DNA of 7,466 nucleotides from Actinomycetota bacterium (GCA_005885325.1 VAYX01000164.1:1-7466); one strand, 5' to 3'; positions 1-6,139 are shown, counted from the first letter of the stretch. Numbers and translations are program-made. The notes: generated by a model from the letters alone, not told the origin.

Positions 1-17
1 AGTCCGGAACACGCCCG

Positions 18-48
18 TTGCGCCCTCGGGGCAAAAGCGCGGTAAAGT
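18..48 (+). promoter_or_regulatory. possible sigma-70-like promoter for the VOC gene
   Basis: A TTGCGC box at 18-23 and a TAAAGT box at 43-48 flank a 19-bp spacer. This is an AT-rich island in otherwise very GC-rich DNA, about 40 bp before the first start codon. The -10-like element fits TAnnnT, but the spacer is longer than the usual 17 bp and the -35 is only half consensus. A small 5-bp stem (55-59 with 66-70) lies between it and the ribosome binding site. It is a plausible but weak call. Confidence 0.25.
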
Positions 49-85
49 AGGGCGGGCGCCGGGGAGCGCCGGGGGAGGGGCCACA

Positions 86-529
86 ATGATCCAGGCGAAG
101 AGGCTCGGTCACGTCGTGCTGAACGTCCGGAACGCCGAGAAGTCGCGGGATTTCTACACGCAGACGCTGGGCCTGAAGGTGGCCCACGAGAACCTCGAGC
201 GCGGGGCGGTGTTCCTCAGCTTCGGCAAGGAGCACCACGATCTGGCGCTGTTCCAGCAGGCGACCGGCGAGCCGCCCGCGAAGACGCAGCCCGGCCTGCA
301 TCACGTCGCGTGGCGCCTCGACAACTTCGAGGAGCTGCGCGCCGCCTACAAAGAGCTGAAGCGGATGGGAATCCCGCTCGACAGTACCGCCGAGCACAAC
401 GTCACCCGCAGCGTCTACTTCTTCGATCCGGACGGCAACCGCGTCGAGCTCTACTGCGACATGGTGGAGAACGGCTTCGAGACCATGCAGTCCGTGGGGC
501 CGAAGCGCGATCCACTGGACCTCGACTAA
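86..529 (+). CDS. VOC family protein, small extradiol (catechol 2,3-) dioxygenase-like
   Basis: A 147-residue protein with one vicinal-oxygen-chelate domain built of two beta-alpha-beta-beta-beta repeats, the second starting near LHHVAWRL (71-78). The candidate metal triad is visible: H9 in LGHVVLNV, H73 in LHHVAW and E121 in DGNRVELYCD. The stretch H104...RSVYFFDPDGNR matches the region that carries the catalytic His and Tyr in type I extradiol dioxygenases, so ring-cleaving dioxygenase activity with Fe(II) is the best family guess. Glyoxalase-like or lyase roles remain possible, because VOC proteins diversify widely. It is soluble, with no signal peptide. The ATG is supported by a very purine-rich ribosome binding site (71-80) five bases upstream. 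It stands slightly apart from the following operon, separated by a hairpin-bearing 109-bp gap. The family call is firm; the substrate is unknown. Confidence 0.9.
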   Translation: MIQAKRLGHVVLNVRNAEKSRDFYTQTLGLKVAHENLERGAVFLSFGKEHHDLALFQQATGEPPAKTQPGLHHVAWRLDNFEELRAAYKELKRMGIPLDSTAEHNVTRSVYFFDPDGNRVELYCDMVENGFETMQSVGPKRDPLDLD

Positions 530-558
530 GCTTCGCCGGCGCGCTGCTCCCCGAGTCC

Positions 559-600
559 TGCGACGCCGGTCAGCGCCGAAGCGCGCTGGCCGGCGTCGTA
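559..600 (+). terminator. strong 18-bp stem-loop after the VOC gene (U-less terminator-like)
   Basis: Arms 561-576 and 583-598 pair over 16 positions with a single G-U wobble (570 with 589). Two further closing pairs (560-599, wobble; 559-600) give 18 in all, around a six-base loop CGAAGC (577-582). It begins 29 bases after the VOC stop and ends 38 bases before the aminotransferase start. No T-run follows, so a classical intrinsic terminator is not certain. It could equally be a 3'-end stabiliser or a processing or pausing structure between the two genes. Confidence 0.45.
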
Positions 601-625
601 ACGCCTGAGACATCCGAGTCTCTCC

Positions 626-633
626 GAGAGGGG
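626..633 (+). promoter_or_regulatory. ribosome binding site of the aminotransferase gene
   Basis: GAGAGGGG ends five bases before the ATG at 639 and fixes that start. The preceding CTCT (near 619-622) is complementary to part of it, and GAGAC/GTCTC (607-611 with 618-622) can also pair. The site may therefore be weakly folded, though the stems are short. Confidence 0.55.
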
Positions 634-638
634 AATCC

Positions 639-2009
639 ATGGCCCGTCTAGTCGATTCCGCCAAGATCCAGGATGGCTACGCCGCCGCGCTCCCCGCCTC
701 GCGCGCGCTGTACGAGCGGGCGCGGCGCCTCTTCCCCGACGCGGTGACCCACGACAACCGCCGCATGCAGCCGTTCCCGCTCTACGTGGACCGGGCGGAG
801 GGCGCCTACAAGTGGGACGTGGACGGCCACCGCTACGTCGACTACTGGATGGGCCACGGCGCGCTGCTCCTCGGCCACAATCCCCGCCCGGTGGTGGACG
901 CCGTGCGCGAGCAGGCGCTCCACGGCACGCATTACGGCGCCTGCCATCCGAAGGAGGTCGAATGGGGCGAGTGGGTTCGCCGGCTCGTGCCGAGCGCGGA
1001 GCGCGTGCGCTTCACGGCGTCGGGCACCGAGGCCACCCACATGGCGGTTCGCCTGGCGCGGGCCTTCACGGGCAAGCGCCACGTCGTCAAGTTCGCGGGT
1101 CACTTCCACGGCTGGCACGAGGGGCTCGAGGTGGGGGTGCGCCCGCCCTACGCGGCCGAGCCCGAGGCCGGCCAGCTTCCGGAGGTCGTCGATCTCGTCA
1201 CGGTGCTGCCGCCCAATGACATCGTCGCGGTCCGCGAGCGCCTCGCGGCCGGCGACGTGGCCGTCGTGATCATCGAGCCGACCGGCGGGCACTTCGGCTC
1301 GGTGCCCACCCCCGCGTCCTTCGTCGCCGGCCTGCGTGAGGAGACTCGCCGGGCCGGGGCGCTCCTCATCTTCGACGAGGTCGTCACCGGCTTCCGCGTG
1401 GCGCCCGGCGGCGCCCAGGAAAAGTTCGGCGTCACGCCCGATCTGACCACGCTGGCGAAGATCCTGAGCGGGGGACTTCCCGGCGGCGCCTGCGTCGGGC
1501 GCGAGGACGTGATGAGCTACATCGCGACGAAGCCCAAGCCGGAGGACAACCGTCGCGCCAAGATCGCCCACGCCGGCACCTTCAACGCCAACCCGCTCAC
1601 GGCCGCGGCCGGCGTCGCCATGCTCGCCTCGGTCGCCGACGGCGAGGCCATCCGCTTCGTCAATCGGCAGGCGGCCGCGCTGCGGCACGGCATGAACGAG
1701 ATCCTGGCGCGCCAGAAGGTCACGTGGAAGATCTACGGCGAGCACAGCGACTGGAAGATCTTCTTCGGCGCGGACGCGCCGCCCCGCGACGGATCGGATC
1801 AGTCCGTGCGCGACGTGAACTGGCGGCGGCTCGATGCGAAGAACGCCGAGCAGAGCCGGGCCCTTCGTCAGGCCCTCATCCTGAACGGCGTCGACTTCAA
1901 CGGCGCCCGCGCGCTGGTGGGCACCTGCCACACCGACGACGTCATCGCCGAGACCCTGGCCGGGTTCGACGCCGCCATTCGCGCGATGAAGGAAGAGGGC
2001 CTCGCATGA
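639..2009 (+). CDS. class III PLP-dependent aminotransferase, glutamate-1-semialdehyde aminomutase-like
   Basis: A 456-residue fold-type I PLP enzyme. Visible family marks are SGTEATHMAVRLARA (from 128, cofactor phosphate binding), GHFHGWHEG (the His-rich stretch after the first beta strands), the PLP-contacting Asp D246 in FDEVVTGFR, and the Schiff-base lysine K274 in LAKILSGGLPGG. The GTEATxxAxRLAR and AKxxxGGxPxGA patterns are closest to the glutamate-1-semialdehyde 2,1-aminomutase branch. The surrounding genes are not tetrapyrrole genes, and it is somewhat longer than typical HemL (about 430), so I would not call it hemL. It probably moves or transfers an amino group on a small substrate. 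Its stop codon shares ATGA with the next PLP gene, indicating translational coupling, and a good ribosome binding site precedes the start. The fold is certain; the reaction is unassigned. Confidence 0.9.
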   Translation: MARLVDSAKIQDGYAAALPASRALYERARRLFPDAVTHDNRRMQPFPLYVDRAEGAYKWDVDGHRYVDYWMGHGALLLGHNPRPVVDAVREQALHGTHYGACHPKEVEWGEWVRRLVPSAERVRFTASGTEATHMAVRLARAFTGKRHVVKFAGHFHGWHEGLEVGVRPPYAAEPEAGQLPEVVDLVTVLPPNDIVAVRERLAAGDVAVVIIEPTGGHFGSVPTPASFVAGLREETRRAGALLIFDEVVTGFRVAPGGAQEKFGVTPDLTTLAKILSGGLPGGACVGREDVMSYIATKPKPEDNRRAKIAHAGTFNANPLTAAAGVAMLASVADGEAIRFVNRQAAALRHGMNEILARQKVTWKIYGEHSDWKIFFGADAPPRDGSDQSVRDVNWRRLDAKNAEQSRALRQALILNGVDFNGARALVGTCHTDDVIAETLAGFDAAIRAMKEEGLA

Positions 2010-3142
2010 TCCCCGCGATCTACCGGAAGCTCGGCGTGCGCCCCGTCATTCACGGCTCCGGGACGACCACGCGCTACGGCGGCTCCCTGCTGCGGCCGGA
2101 AGCGCTGGACGCGATGCGCGAAGCCGCGCAGGCGCTGGTGAACATCGACGAGCTCAACGAGGCCGCCGGCGCGGCCATCGCCCGCATGCTCGGCGCCGAG
2201 GCGGCGTTCGTGACCGCGGGGGCCAGCTCCGGCCTCATCTTGCAGGCCGCGGCGTGCATCGCCGGCGCCGATCCGGCGAAGATCACTCGCCTGCCCAACA
2301 CGCGCGACATGCGCAACGAGATCGTCATCCAGCGCGCGCACCGGTTCGCCTACGATCAGGCCTACCGGGTCGCCGGCGGGGTCCTCGTCGAGATCGGCCT
2401 GGCCCGCCGGACCCAGCCCTTCGAGCTGGAAGACGCGATCACCGACCGGACGGCGGCGGTCGCCCACCTGATCTCGCCGTTCACGAGCCCGCCCGGCGTT
2501 CTGCCGCTCGATCAGGTGATCGCGATCGCGCACCGCCGCGGCGTCCCCGTCATCGTCGACGCGGCGTCGATGCTGCCGCCGCGCGAGAACCTCACGAAGT
2601 TCCTGCGCCTGGGCGCCGACCTCGTGAGCTTCAGCGGCGGCAAAGGTATCCGCGGGCCGCAAAGCACCGGCATCCTGGCCGGCCGGAGCCAGCTCGTGCG
2701 CGCGGCCGCGCTCAACGCGAGCCCGAACCAGGCCCTCGGCCGCGCCGCCAAGACCTCGAAGGAGGAGATCGCCGGCCTCGTGACGGCGCTCGAGCTGTTC
2801 ATGGCGGAGGACGAGGCGTCAGAGATGAAGCGCTACACCGACGTGTGCGCGACGATCGTCGAGGCGCTCGCCGACCTCCACGGTCTTCGCGTGGTGGTCG
2901 AGCAGGACCCGGCGAACCGCGTGATTCCTCACGCGGTCGTCTACTTCACGCCGGACTGGCGGGGCCCGTCCGGCCACGCGGTGCAGGTCGCCCTGGCCCA
3001 GGGCGATCCCCACATCTACGTCCAGCAGGGGGCCCATCAGGGCGGCTACTTCGACGAGATCGCCGTCGATCCGATCAACCTCCAGCCCGGCGACGAGACG
3101 ATCGTGGCCGCGCGCCTGCGCGAGGAGCTCACCCGGCGGTAG
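2006..3142 (+). CDS. SelA-like / aminotransferase class V-fold PLP-dependent enzyme
   Basis: A 378-residue fold-type I PLP enzyme of the group related to L-seryl-tRNA(Sec) selenium transferase and D-glucosaminate-6-phosphate ammonia-lyase. It shows FVTAGASSGL (68-77, phosphate-binding region), D185 in VIVDAAS, and the lysine K213 in SFSGGKGIRGPQSTG, the expected Schiff-base site for this group. True SelA is around 460 residues with an extra N-terminal domain. Here that domain is absent, and no selenocysteine genes are nearby, so selenium transfer is unlikely. Beta-elimination, aldol or ammonia-lyase chemistry on a hydroxylated amino compound is more plausible. The ATG overlaps the upstream stop as ATGA. 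An open frame extends upstream to 1724, but the residues before this ATG are Arg-rich shadow sequence, whereas the N-terminus from here (IYRKLGVRPVIHGSGTTTRYGG) fits the family. There is no signal peptide. Confidence 0.88.
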   Translation: MIPAIYRKLGVRPVIHGSGTTTRYGGSLLRPEALDAMREAAQALVNIDELNEAAGAAIARMLGAEAAFVTAGASSGLILQAAACIAGADPAKITRLPNTRDMRNEIVIQRAHRFAYDQAYRVAGGVLVEIGLARRTQPFELEDAITDRTAAVAHLISPFTSPPGVLPLDQVIAIAHRRGVPVIVDAASMLPPRENLTKFLRLGADLVSFSGGKGIRGPQSTGILAGRSQLVRAAALNASPNQALGRAAKTSKEEIAGLVTALELFMAEDEASEMKRYTDVCATIVEALADLHGLRVVVEQDPANRVIPHAVVYFTPDWRGPSGHAVQVALAQGDPHIYVQQGAHQGGYFDEIAVDPINLQPGDETIVAARLREELTRR

Positions 3143-3162
3143 GGCGCGCGGCTGCCGCACGG

Positions 3163-4182
3163 ATGGAAATCGGCTTCTTCTTCTGGCCGTACGACGTCGC
3201 CCTCGTGGGCGCGATGGCCGAGGCGGCGGACGCCTTCGGCTACGACATGGTCGGCATCGCCGACACGCCCGGCAACGCGATGGATCCCTGGGTGGCGACG
3301 ACGCTCCTGGCGGCCCGGACGCGCCGCGCGCGGGTCGCGGTCTGCGTGAGCAACCTCGTCACGCGCCATCCGGCCGTGTCGGCCGCCTCGATCGCCTCGG
3401 TCGAGCTGCTCGCTCCGGGCCGCGCCGTGCTGGGCATCGGCGTCGGTCACAGCGGCACGCGGAATCTGGGTGCGCCCAGCCTGCCGGCGAGCGAGCTGGC
3501 CGAGGGCATCGTGCTCATCAAGGAGCTGCTGCGGGCCCGGCCGGCGGCCTACCGAGGCGGCACCGCCCATCTCCCGTGGGTGAAACGCTCGAGCCCGGTC
3601 TTTCTCGCCGCCTCGCATCCACGCTCGCTCAGGGCCGCGGGAGCCCACGCCGACGGTGTCTTCATCAACTACGGTCTCGGCCCCGACGACGTGAAGGAAT
3701 CGGAGGGAACGGTCGCGCAGGCGGCGCGGGCGGCCGGCCGGAAGCCCGACGACGTCGAGATCTGGCAGATCGCGTGCCTCGACTGCGGCGTGGACGGCGA
3801 AGCGTCGCGCCGGAAGATCGGCGCCATCCTCGCGTTCGTCTCGGCGTACGTCATGGGCGGCGGCGATCTCGCCCGCCGCGGCGTGCCGCCCGAGCACCGC
3901 GCGCCGCTGCTCGAGCTGCGCCGCCGCTACAGCACGCGCCCGGGCGAAGCCGACGCCGCGCTCGTGGCCGAGCTCGGCCTGTGCGACTACCTCAGCCGCC
4001 GGCTCGCGGTGTGCGGGAGTCCAGACGAGTGCCTGGCGCAGATGCGCGCGGCCCAGGCGGCGGGCGTGCGCCGGCTCATGTTCTCCGTGAGCCTCGCCGT
4101 CGATCCCGTCCGTACCGTGCAGCTTTTCGGTGAGCACGTGCTCCCGGTGATGCGCGCCGGGGAGACGTCATGCCCAGGCTGA
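3163..4182 (+). CDS. LLM class flavin- (or F420-) dependent oxidoreductase
   Basis: A 339-residue luciferase-like TIM-barrel protein. The core signature is intact: SNLVTRHPAV (63-72) followed by GRAVLGIGVGHSG (86-98), where the family binds the flavin or F420 phosphate. The C-terminus carries the usual GSPDECLAQMRAAQAAGVRRLMFS arrangement, ending with a PVRTVQLFGEHVLPVMR helix. It resembles the methylene-tetrahydromethanopterin-reductase-like subgroup, so F420 is as possible a cofactor as FMN. The start at 3163 is chosen because the family N-terminus (EIGFFFWPYD) begins there; an open frame runs upstream to 2254 only as a shadow of the previous gene. The spacing to the upstream stop is 20 bp with no obvious Shine-Dalgarno, which suggests coupling to the PLP genes. 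The last 13 bases overlap the next small frame. The enzyme probably oxidises or reduces the same pathway's intermediate; the substrate is unknown. Confidence 0.88.
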   Translation: MEIGFFFWPYDVALVGAMAEAADAFGYDMVGIADTPGNAMDPWVATTLLAARTRRARVAVCVSNLVTRHPAVSAASIASVELLAPGRAVLGIGVGHSGTRNLGAPSLPASELAEGIVLIKELLRARPAAYRGGTAHLPWVKRSSPVFLAASHPRSLRAAGAHADGVFINYGLGPDDVKESEGTVAQAARAAGRKPDDVEIWQIACLDCGVDGEASRRKIGAILAFVSAYVMGGGDLARRGVPPEHRAPLLELRRRYSTRPGEADAALVAELGLCDYLSRRLAVCGSPDECLAQMRAAQAAGVRRLMFSVSLAVDPVRTVQLFGEHVLPVMRAGETSCPG

Positions 4183-4286
4183 ATCAGGTCCGCTGCGTGC
4201 TCGCAGTCGTCGATCATCGGGCCTCAGCCGAGTTTTATCTCGACAAGATCCTGTTCGGCCAGGAGATCGGGCGCGCCCCGGTATGA
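4170..4286 (+). pseudogene. N-terminal remnant of a VOC/glyoxalase-family gene (38 codons)
   Basis: A short frame starting with ATG five bases after a good GGGGAG ribosome binding site (4159-4164) that lies within the LLM gene. It encodes MPRLNQVRCVLAVVDHRASA followed by EFYLDKILFG. This is the typical opening of a VOC-domain protein: the first beta strand, the D-x-x-A-S segment, then the helix ending in FYxxxLGF. A complete protein would need roughly 100 more residues, but the frame stops at 4284-4286, where the next gene begins in another frame. The simplest reading is a deletion that removed most of a VOC gene at the end of the operon. A functional coupling leader for the membrane protein is an alternative. 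VOC identity rests on about 35 residues. Confidence 0.6.
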
Positions 4287-4879
4287 CCGCGACGAACGGC
4301 GACGGCCGCTGGTACATCATCGTCGGGCTCCTGTGGCTCCTGACCGCGGTCTACCTGGGGGCCTCGGGCCGGGTCGCGACCTGGCGGCCGCCCATTCCGC
4401 AGATCGTGCTCGGGGGTCTGACCGCGCTCGTGCTGGTGGCAGTCGTCGCGCTGCCGCGGTTTCGCCGGTGGGTCCGCGCGCTCGATCTTCGCTGGCTGGT
4501 CGCGCTCCATCTGACGCGCTTCGTCGGCATCTACTTCCTCGTTCTTTACTATCGAGATGGAGCGCTCCCGTACGCCTTCGCCGTTCCGGGCGGATGGGGT
4601 GACATCCTCGTCGCCACGCTCGCGCTCGCTCTGCTCGCGGTCTCGGGACCGCTGGAGACCCGGCGCCGGCTGGTCGGCGTCTGGAACACGCTGGGGCTGA
4701 TGGACATCCTGTTCGTCGTCGCCACGGCGTCCCGGCTGGCTCTGGCCGACCCGGACTCGATGAACGCGCTGCTGCACCTGCCCCTGAGCCTCCTGGTCAC
4801 GTTCCTGGTGCCGCTCATCATCGCCGGTCACGTCGTGGTGTTCTGGCGGATCCTCGGAGCCGCCAACCCACAGAACTGA
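4283..4879 (+). CDS. six-helix integral membrane protein of unknown function
   Basis: A 198-residue hydrophobic protein with six likely transmembrane segments (about 10-28, 39-57, 69-90, 105-121, 130-150 and 163-188) separated by Arg-rich short loops (RFRRWVR at 59-65, ETRRR at 125-129). There is no cleavable signal peptide. Polar positions fall within or at the ends of helices: H76 and R79, PGGWGD (102-107), WNTLGLMD (134-141), H165-x-P, and H183 after FLVP. I recall the general pattern PxGxGD / NxxGxxD / FLVP...H from uncharacterised bacterial membrane proteins, with no assigned activity. The ATG overlaps the TGA of the VOC remnant. The nearest purine-rich site (AGGAG at 4261-4265) is 17 bases away, too far to serve well, so translation is probably coupled. 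Its relation to the upstream operon is unclear. Confidence 0.75.
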   Translation: MTATNGDGRWYIIVGLLWLLTAVYLGASGRVATWRPPIPQIVLGGLTALVLVAVVALPRFRRWVRALDLRWLVALHLTRFVGIYFLVLYYRDGALPYAFAVPGGWGDILVATLALALLAVSGPLETRRRLVGVWNTLGLMDILFVVATASRLALADPDSMNALLHLPLSLLVTFLVPLIIAGHVVVFWRILGAANPQN

Positions 4880-4902
4880 GCGGTCCCCGCGGGGCGGTCG
4901 CG

Positions 4903-4908
4903 TAGAAT
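4903..4908 (+). promoter_or_regulatory. -10 element of a possible leaderless promoter
   Basis: TAGAAT ends seven bases before the ATG at 4916, the spacing expected if transcription starts at or next to the start codon. No Shine-Dalgarno is present in the 36-bp gap and no clear -35 box is seen. The gap also contains the 10-bp palindrome CCCCGCGGGG, which is too compact to make a good hairpin. Confidence 0.4.
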
Positions 4909-4915
4909 CGCGTCG

Positions 4916-5653
4916 ATGCCACGCGCGGTGTCGTCACCCGCCGAGACCGACCTGTACCCGGCGGTCAAAGCCTTTCTGGAGGGTCAGGGATACGACGTCA
5001 AGGCCGAGGTGCGCGGCTGCGACGTCGTCGCCATCCGGGGCGACGAGCCGCCGGTGATCGTGGAGCTGAAGCTGAGCTTCGGGCTTGCGCTGGTGCTCCA
5101 GGGCGTCGATCGGCTCGCGCTCACGGATCGCGTGTACCTTGCGGTCATCCGGCCGCGCGGCCGCCGCGCTCGGCGGGCGCCGGTTCATCGGCGCGACGTG
5201 CGCGACCTCTGCCGCCGGCTCGGGCTCGGCCTCTTGACGGTCGAGCCCGGCCGGGGCGCCGCCGGGGTCGAGGTCATCGTCGATCCCACGCCCTACCGGC
5301 CGCGCCGGCGGAGGGCGAGCCTGACTCGCCTGCTCGGCGAGCACGCGCGACGCATCGGTGATCCCAATCGCGGCGGCATGACGCGCACGCCGATCGTCAC
5401 GGCGTACCGCCAGGAAGCTCTGCGGTGCGCGATACTCATCGGGCGCGGCGGCCGCGCGAGCCTCAAGGCGCTGCGCGAGACCGGTCTCGTGCCCAACGCG
5501 TCGCGCATCCTACAGCGCGACGTCTACGGCTGGTTCCGGCGGCTCGAGCGCGCCACCTACGGCCTGACCGAGCGCGCCCGCCGGGACCTCGGGCGCTTCG
5601 CGGCGCCCAACGGGTTGCCCGACGCCGGCGCCGGTGCGACGATTCAATCCTGA
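4916..5653 (+). CDS. DUF2161-type PD-(D/E)XK phosphodiesterase-like protein
   Basis: A 245-residue protein whose N-terminal half has the layout of a PD-(D/E)XK nuclease fold: E10 in the first helix (PAETDLYPAVKAFLEGQGY), D36 in GCDVVAI and the E50-x-K52 pair in PVIVELKLSFG. The middle (HRRDVRDLCRRLGLGLLTV) and the C-terminal part (GDPNRGGMTRTPIVTAYRQE, then DVYGWFRRLERATYGLT) match what I know of the DUF2161 family, whose end looks like a small winged-helix unit. Family members are annotated as putative phosphodiesterases of unknown biological role. The protein is very Arg-rich and cytoplasmic, consistent with nucleic acid contact. It has no methyltransferase or other restriction partner next to it, so a restriction system is not supported. 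The start is taken at the only ATG compatible with the fold; a -10-like TAGAAT lies just upstream. Confidence 0.82.
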   Translation: MPRAVSSPAETDLYPAVKAFLEGQGYDVKAEVRGCDVVAIRGDEPPVIVELKLSFGLALVLQGVDRLALTDRVYLAVIRPRGRRARRAPVHRRDVRDLCRRLGLGLLTVEPGRGAAGVEVIVDPTPYRPRRRRASLTRLLGEHARRIGDPNRGGMTRTPIVTAYRQEALRCAILIGRGGRASLKALRETGLVPNASRILQRDVYGWFRRLERATYGLTERARRDLGRFAAPNGLPDAGAGATIQS

Positions 5654-5664
5654 GGGACATGCCC

Positions 5665-6078
5665 ATGACCACGTGGAAGCCGCGAAAGACCGTCGGCCAG
5701 ATGGTCGAGGAAGCGAAGACGCGGATCGAGAACCTGTCCGTGGAACAGGTCGAGACCGAGATGGCCCGCGGCGACGTCCAGGTGGTGGACATCCGCGACG
5801 TTCGTGAGCGCCGCAAGCTCGGCTTCATTCCCGGCTCGACGCACGTGCCGCGCGGGATGCTCGAGTTCTGGCTCGACCCGACGTCGCACTACTACACGGG
5901 CAAGGTCGACCCGACGAAGCGCATCATCGTGTACTGCGCGGGCGGCCAGCGCTCGGCCCTGGCGGCCGACGTGCTCCGCGAGATGGGATTCCCGAACGTC
6001 GCCCACCTCGCGGTCGGCTTCACCGGCTGGGCGCAAGCCGGCCGCGCGGTCGAGCGAGAGCCCGAGGGCCGCGCCTGA
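5665..6078 (+). CDS. single-domain rhodanese-like sulfurtransferase
   Basis: A 137-residue protein with one rhodanese domain: VQVVDIRDVRERRKLGFIPG (38-57), the entry motif STHVPRG (58-64), and an active-site loop CAGGQRS with the persulfide cysteine at C91 (IIVYCAGGQRSALAADVL). The six-residue loop with intact Cys and Arg indicates a catalytically competent thiosulfate- or polysulfide-type sulfurtransferase rather than a Cdc25-like one. The last strand and helix (HLAVGFTGWAQAGRAVE) are complete. There is no signal peptide, so it is cytoplasmic. Two ATGs lie close together, at 5659 and 5665. The GAGGG at 5652-5656 is eight bases from the second and only two from the first, so I use 5665; starting at 5659 would add two residues. 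The gap to the upstream stop is only 11 bp, making co-transcription with the DUF2161 gene likely. The sulfur donor is unknown. Confidence 0.9.
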   Translation: MTTWKPRKTVGQMVEEAKTRIENLSVEQVETEMARGDVQVVDIRDVRERRKLGFIPGSTHVPRGMLEFWLDPTSHYYTGKVDPTKRIIVYCAGGQRSALAADVLREMGFPNVAHLAVGFTGWAQAGRAVEREPEGRA

Positions 6079-6081
6079 GCA

Positions 6082-6110
6082 TTGACGTCTCCCCCGGTCT
6101 GACGTAGCGT
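6082..6110 (+). promoter_or_regulatory. sigma-70-type promoter of the alcohol dehydrogenase gene
   Basis: TTGACG at 6082-6087 and TAGCGT at 6105-6110 are separated by exactly 17 bp. This puts transcription start near 6117 and leaves a leader of about 29 nt that includes the ribosome binding site. TGACGT occurs twice, at 6083-6088 and 6100-6105, 17 bp apart; the first is part of the palindrome GACGTC. The repeats overlap both promoter boxes and might be an operator, but they could be coincidental. Confidence 0.5.
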
Positions 6111-6133
6111 CCCGCTGATACCGCCAGAATGAA

Positions 6134-6139
6134 AAGGAG
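6134..6139 (+). promoter_or_regulatory. consensus Shine-Dalgarno of the alcohol dehydrogenase gene
   Basis: AAGGAG six bases before the ATG at 6146, in an A-rich patch. It is the strongest ribosome binding site in the window and fixes the start; it suggests this gene is well expressed. Confidence 0.8.

Noticed and set aside
648..1931. 427-codon open frame on the minus strand opposite the aminotransferase gene
   Set aside because: Its translation is Arg/Ala/Asp/His-rich with no recognisable domain, and the + strand gene has clear PLP motifs. Long antisense frames are expected in DNA this GC-rich.
1724..2005. Upstream extension of the SelA-like frame by 94 codons
   Set aside because: The extra residues are an Arg-rich shadow of the aminotransferase 3' end; the family N-terminus and the ATGA overlap place the start at 2006.
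2006..3142. Genuine selenocysteine synthase (SelA)
   Set aside because: Too short, lacks the N-terminal domain, and no tRNA-Sec, SelB or SelD is visible; only the PLP fold is shared.
3136..3158. 7-bp stem with one wobble spanning the SelA-like stop codon
   Set aside because: Short, with a nine-base loop and no T-run; common by chance at this GC content and unlikely to separate two closely spaced genes.
2254..3162. Upstream extension of the LLM frame, suggesting a PLP-LLM fusion
   Set aside because: The added 303 residues are Arg/Pro-rich frame-shadow sequence with no domain, while the LLM fold is complete from 3163.
4886..4896. CCCCGCGGGG palindrome after the membrane protein gene as a terminator
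   Set aside because: No room for a hairpin loop and no T-run follows; it is a simple GC palindrome.
4916..6078. Restriction, DNA-phosphorothioate or defence island around the nuclease-like gene
   Set aside because: No methyltransferase, helicase, cysteine desulfurase or other defence gene is present; a nuclease-like protein next to a rhodanese is not sufficient.
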